Source of the DNA: Liolophura sinensis
Taxonomy: Eukaryota; Mollusca; Polyplacophora; Chitonida; Chitonidae
Assembly: GCF_032854445.1 (NCBI RefSeq)
Contig: NC_088299.1
Coordinates: 12,085,608 to 12,149,607, forward strand
Direction: 5' to 3'
DNA length: 64,000 nt
Below are positions 61,688 to 64,000 of the stretch, in pieces. Within the stretch, counting starts at the first letter, position 1. Each line of letters begins with the position of its first letter. The position numbers and the translations under genes are program-made. The notes beneath the pieces are model-generated. The model was not told the origin of the DNA. It worked only from the letters and a program-made list of their open reading frames with translations, and did not search any database.

Positions 61688-63446
61688 AGACGAGAAAATT
61701 TCGTGTTTGTCGCTATTCATTCAATATATACATACATAAGAAGTCCAGTCGTGGCACTAACACGCGTTATTCATAAGTATTAACAAGTGTTGAATGGCAT
61801 TTTTAGTTGTGATTATGGTTTTTTTTTTTTTGGGGGGGGGGGGGGGTTCTTTCATATGCGGGAAAATGTGAGTGGGTGTTGAGAAAAATGAAGATGGACA
61901 GAGTTCCCAGGTGGGCACAAGGACCGAAGATTTATCGACGATTGCCATGCAAGGGAAACTAGATGACGGGAGTTGTGTTGTATTGTACACATGAAGTATA
62001 CGTAAACTAAAAAGATTGTCCAATTGATATTAAAGACTATTGTTACTAGATTTTCATATGGTGTCAATTATGTATTTTATATTTGTATTAACGTAAAGAA
62101 TTATTGTATGGCTTTATGTTTATATCCATATGTGAATAAATTATGCATGTACATATGTTACCAGTTAGGTTATTAGATTTCATATGGGTGTCTACTATGT
62201 ATTTTATATTGTATCAAGGTAAAGAATTATTGTATGTTCATATGTGGGTATACACATACGAGTTAATTTTGTATTTTTATATACTAATATGGTCTTATTT
62301 TTAACAAAGATGTAGGAATAAGTGTGTATTACTTGTCATGCTCGATGCGTAAGATTTATTAGGTACATTGTGGAAACCAGTTCAAACTGCAGGCTTCGCC
62401 TTAATTTGAGTTTTGTCTAACTATCAGTAGTCCTATGGTTACCATGTCCAGTCAGACGCTGATTGGAGATTAGGTCACCATAGGGAACACAACACAAGCG
62501 TAACCTGAAGGGACACGTCGTGGTTAACAACTGTTCTCTGTGTCTTTAAAAGGACAGCCAGCAGTGAACACTTGACTCACAAACCGGACTGCCCAATAAA
62601 GAGAAGAACTAACGGTCAACACGGTGTTTTCCCTTCAGATTGTTATACAGAACACAACAGTTGTTTAAACCAAATACTGTGGAAAATATCAGATATGCCT
62701 CCGAGTCTAAAGACATTGGCAATGCTTTCACATGGTCAACAGTGCTTAAATGGATAGCCTATTACTATAGTTAACCTTTGGCGGAGCACGCTGGATTCTG
62801 GCCGACAAATCACGGCCATATGCAGTTATCGGGACATTGGAAGCGCCTACTCAGTTCAGTCGATAGCTTCTCGTCAAAACGGACGTTGTGTGATTCGCAG
62901 TGATATTTTTAGCGTATATTTTTGAAGATGCTATATACCCTTGAGTTTTGTTTAAAAAAATCCATCGACGCAAATCCAGTCGAAATTTTGCTGTTATTTT
63001 AGATTAGCCCGAATTGTCATATTCCACGACATATCAGCCTCCGTCTGTGCACATGGTACCGTTCTAAGTCCGTGATAAAGTTTCCAAAATTTATAAAGCG
63101 GTTGACATTATAATTTTTGAATGTGAAAATCATTTTAACATATAAATAATGCAACTAGGGGTCTGATATTTCCTGAAAAGCTATAATTTAAGCAATTCAA
63201 GCAAAACGAACCGAACAATCTGGCAATCGATACCAAACAGTCATTGCTCACATATATTCTGGGAGACTTTAATTTGAGTATGAGCAGTCAAATGCGAGAT
63301 AGTGGTATTCAACTGTGAAAATATTCAAATGTATGAAGTTCCTCACATACCTTCCTCAAGGCCTGTTTTACTGATCTTGATGGCAAAAGACGGCAATGTA
63401 AAATGTTATAAGGTCGATGAGTTAATGAAGAAGGTAGGGTCGATCC
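61688..63446. other. 1.76-kb insertion specific to array unit 4
   Basis: Left of 61687 ('gcgtttatatg') and right of 63447 ('caacagttcagg') the text matches units 1-3, where the two sides are adjacent. The inserted sequence has a T/G homopolymer run (61821-61846) and a direct repeat with period about 127 bp ('catatggtgtcaattatgta' at about 62055; 'catatgggtgtctactatgt' at about 62182). It has no recognisable protein. I see no target duplication or inverted ends, so its origin is unknown. Confidence 0.75.
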
Positions 63447-63899
63447 AACAGTTCAGGGTGGTGGCATTGACGGCTTAATTGACAATACAGCCGTGGTCAG
63501 TGCATGCGATCTATACCACAATCCACTGGGATTGTACATTCATCTCGCTAAACTCAGTCGCTATTTATCGCATTTCATTAAATCAGTCCGTAACTGATCA
63601 ATGATAAATAAGCTATGACTTGGTGTTGACGTGTACAAGAATTATCATATCCCCAGATTAATGGTGGAATATGTTTGCGGTCGATCAGCTGGTCGAATGT
63701 AAGGACTTTCCAAGTGCACAGGCGGATTGTGGAAGTGTACAAACAACACACATTAGATCTAACCGATAGATTTATAAATGGAAAAGAATTTGTGTGTGTA
63801 AAAAATCCTGATTTAGGCCTAAGCTTGCACTTTTCCTCAATCTATAATTATCCGTGTCATGTCAGCACCGCTGCCATTAGAATCTGGCGAATATACAAC

Positions 63900-64000
63900 A
63901 TAATGAACCTTAACAACTTAATCAACGTGAACAGCATAATCAATGTAAACAACATAGTCAACATGCACAATTTAACCACCGTAAACATCTTGAACAATAG
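63900..64000. repeat. 18-bp minisatellite, unit 4, cut by window end
   Basis: The 18-bp steps restart here in the same context as in the other units, which shows that the fourth unit continues beyond the window. Confidence 0.85.

Larger units (their letters stand above)
42295..64000. repeat. Tandem array of four large (~4.7-6.5 kb) units, continuing past the window
   Basis: The same long landmarks recur in order. 'cattcctaacgcacaat'-type block: 42541, 47205, 53703, 58925. 'gtcgggtctgcatgactagc'-type block: 43270, 47830, 49410, 54440, 59650. 'cgctaataataaacctct'-type block: 44380, 55615, 60780. 'gaactgtttataacatggca': 44840, 51210, 56073, 61231. 'gtacgacgtttcgtggactg'-type block: 45182, 51553, 56709, 61585. 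18-bp minisatellite: 45980, 52045, 57313, 63900. 'cacgattcacagctgcccac': 46517, 52450, 58295. Approximate units: 42295-47148, 47149-53651, 53652-58867 and 58868-end. Units 2 and 3 have a second partial copy of the first block. I find no conserved long reading frame, so this is a complex satellite-like or amplified-element array of unknown kind. Confidence 0.9.

Noticed and set aside
1-64000. CRISPR array, bacterial operon or phage-like content
   Set aside because: Introns, SINEs, a Penelope-like element and the absence of dense coding show eukaryotic nuclear DNA. The regular repeats here are contiguous tandem arrays without spacers.

Overview
This window is animal nuclear DNA: AT-rich, gene-poor and full of repeats, with introns, tRNA-derived SINEs, foldback elements and many tandem repeats. 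The commonest SINE (3' part ending in a 'cgtataagtgaaatattcttg' / 'gcgtaaaacaccaatcaaat' type tail followed by an AAAT-type simple repeat) resembles the MetaSINE-type elements described from molluscs, brachiopods and relatives. My inference is therefore a lophotrochozoan genome, probably a mollusc. I cannot name the species.

One gene looks intact. It is dysbindin (DTNBP1), on the minus strand from 20645 down to 12853. Eight exons with GT-AG junctions and matching phases add up to exactly 1227 nt (408 codons plus stop). Its introns hold SINE pieces, including a head-to-head inverted pair at 17256-17507.

Left flank (1-12.6 kb): five unrelated tandem repeats (33 bp with a 132-bp higher-order period; 76 bp; 22 bp; 79 bp; 108 bp), several SINE remnants and two copies of a foldback element. 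I see no gene here.

Centre (21.6-33 kb): three SINEs, a (TA)n tract, a decayed Penelope-like retroelement on the minus strand (about 23.2-24.3 kb), a decayed transposon-like protein gene on the plus strand (24.3-26.3 kb) that abuts it, and a broken intron-containing gene on the plus strand (26.86-32.61 kb). The last resembles the multicopy family often annotated as SAMD3-like. It keeps splice sites but has lost its reading frame. A 602-bp element with perfect 14-bp inverted ends and an 8-bp target duplication lies inside it.

Right part (33-42.3 kb): non-coding DNA with diverged local duplications, a third foldback copy and more SINEs. From about 42.3 kb to the end there is a tandem array of four large units (about 4.7-6.5 kb each, the last running off the window). 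Each unit carries an 18-bp minisatellite, and three carry a GT/poly-G tract. SINEs have inserted in some units, while the same site is empty in other units, so the array records its own insertion history. A 200-N assembly gap lies in the first unit, and the last unit shows that little or nothing need be missing there.

Apart from dysbindin, nearly all the open frames in the window are short or are by-products of repeats.
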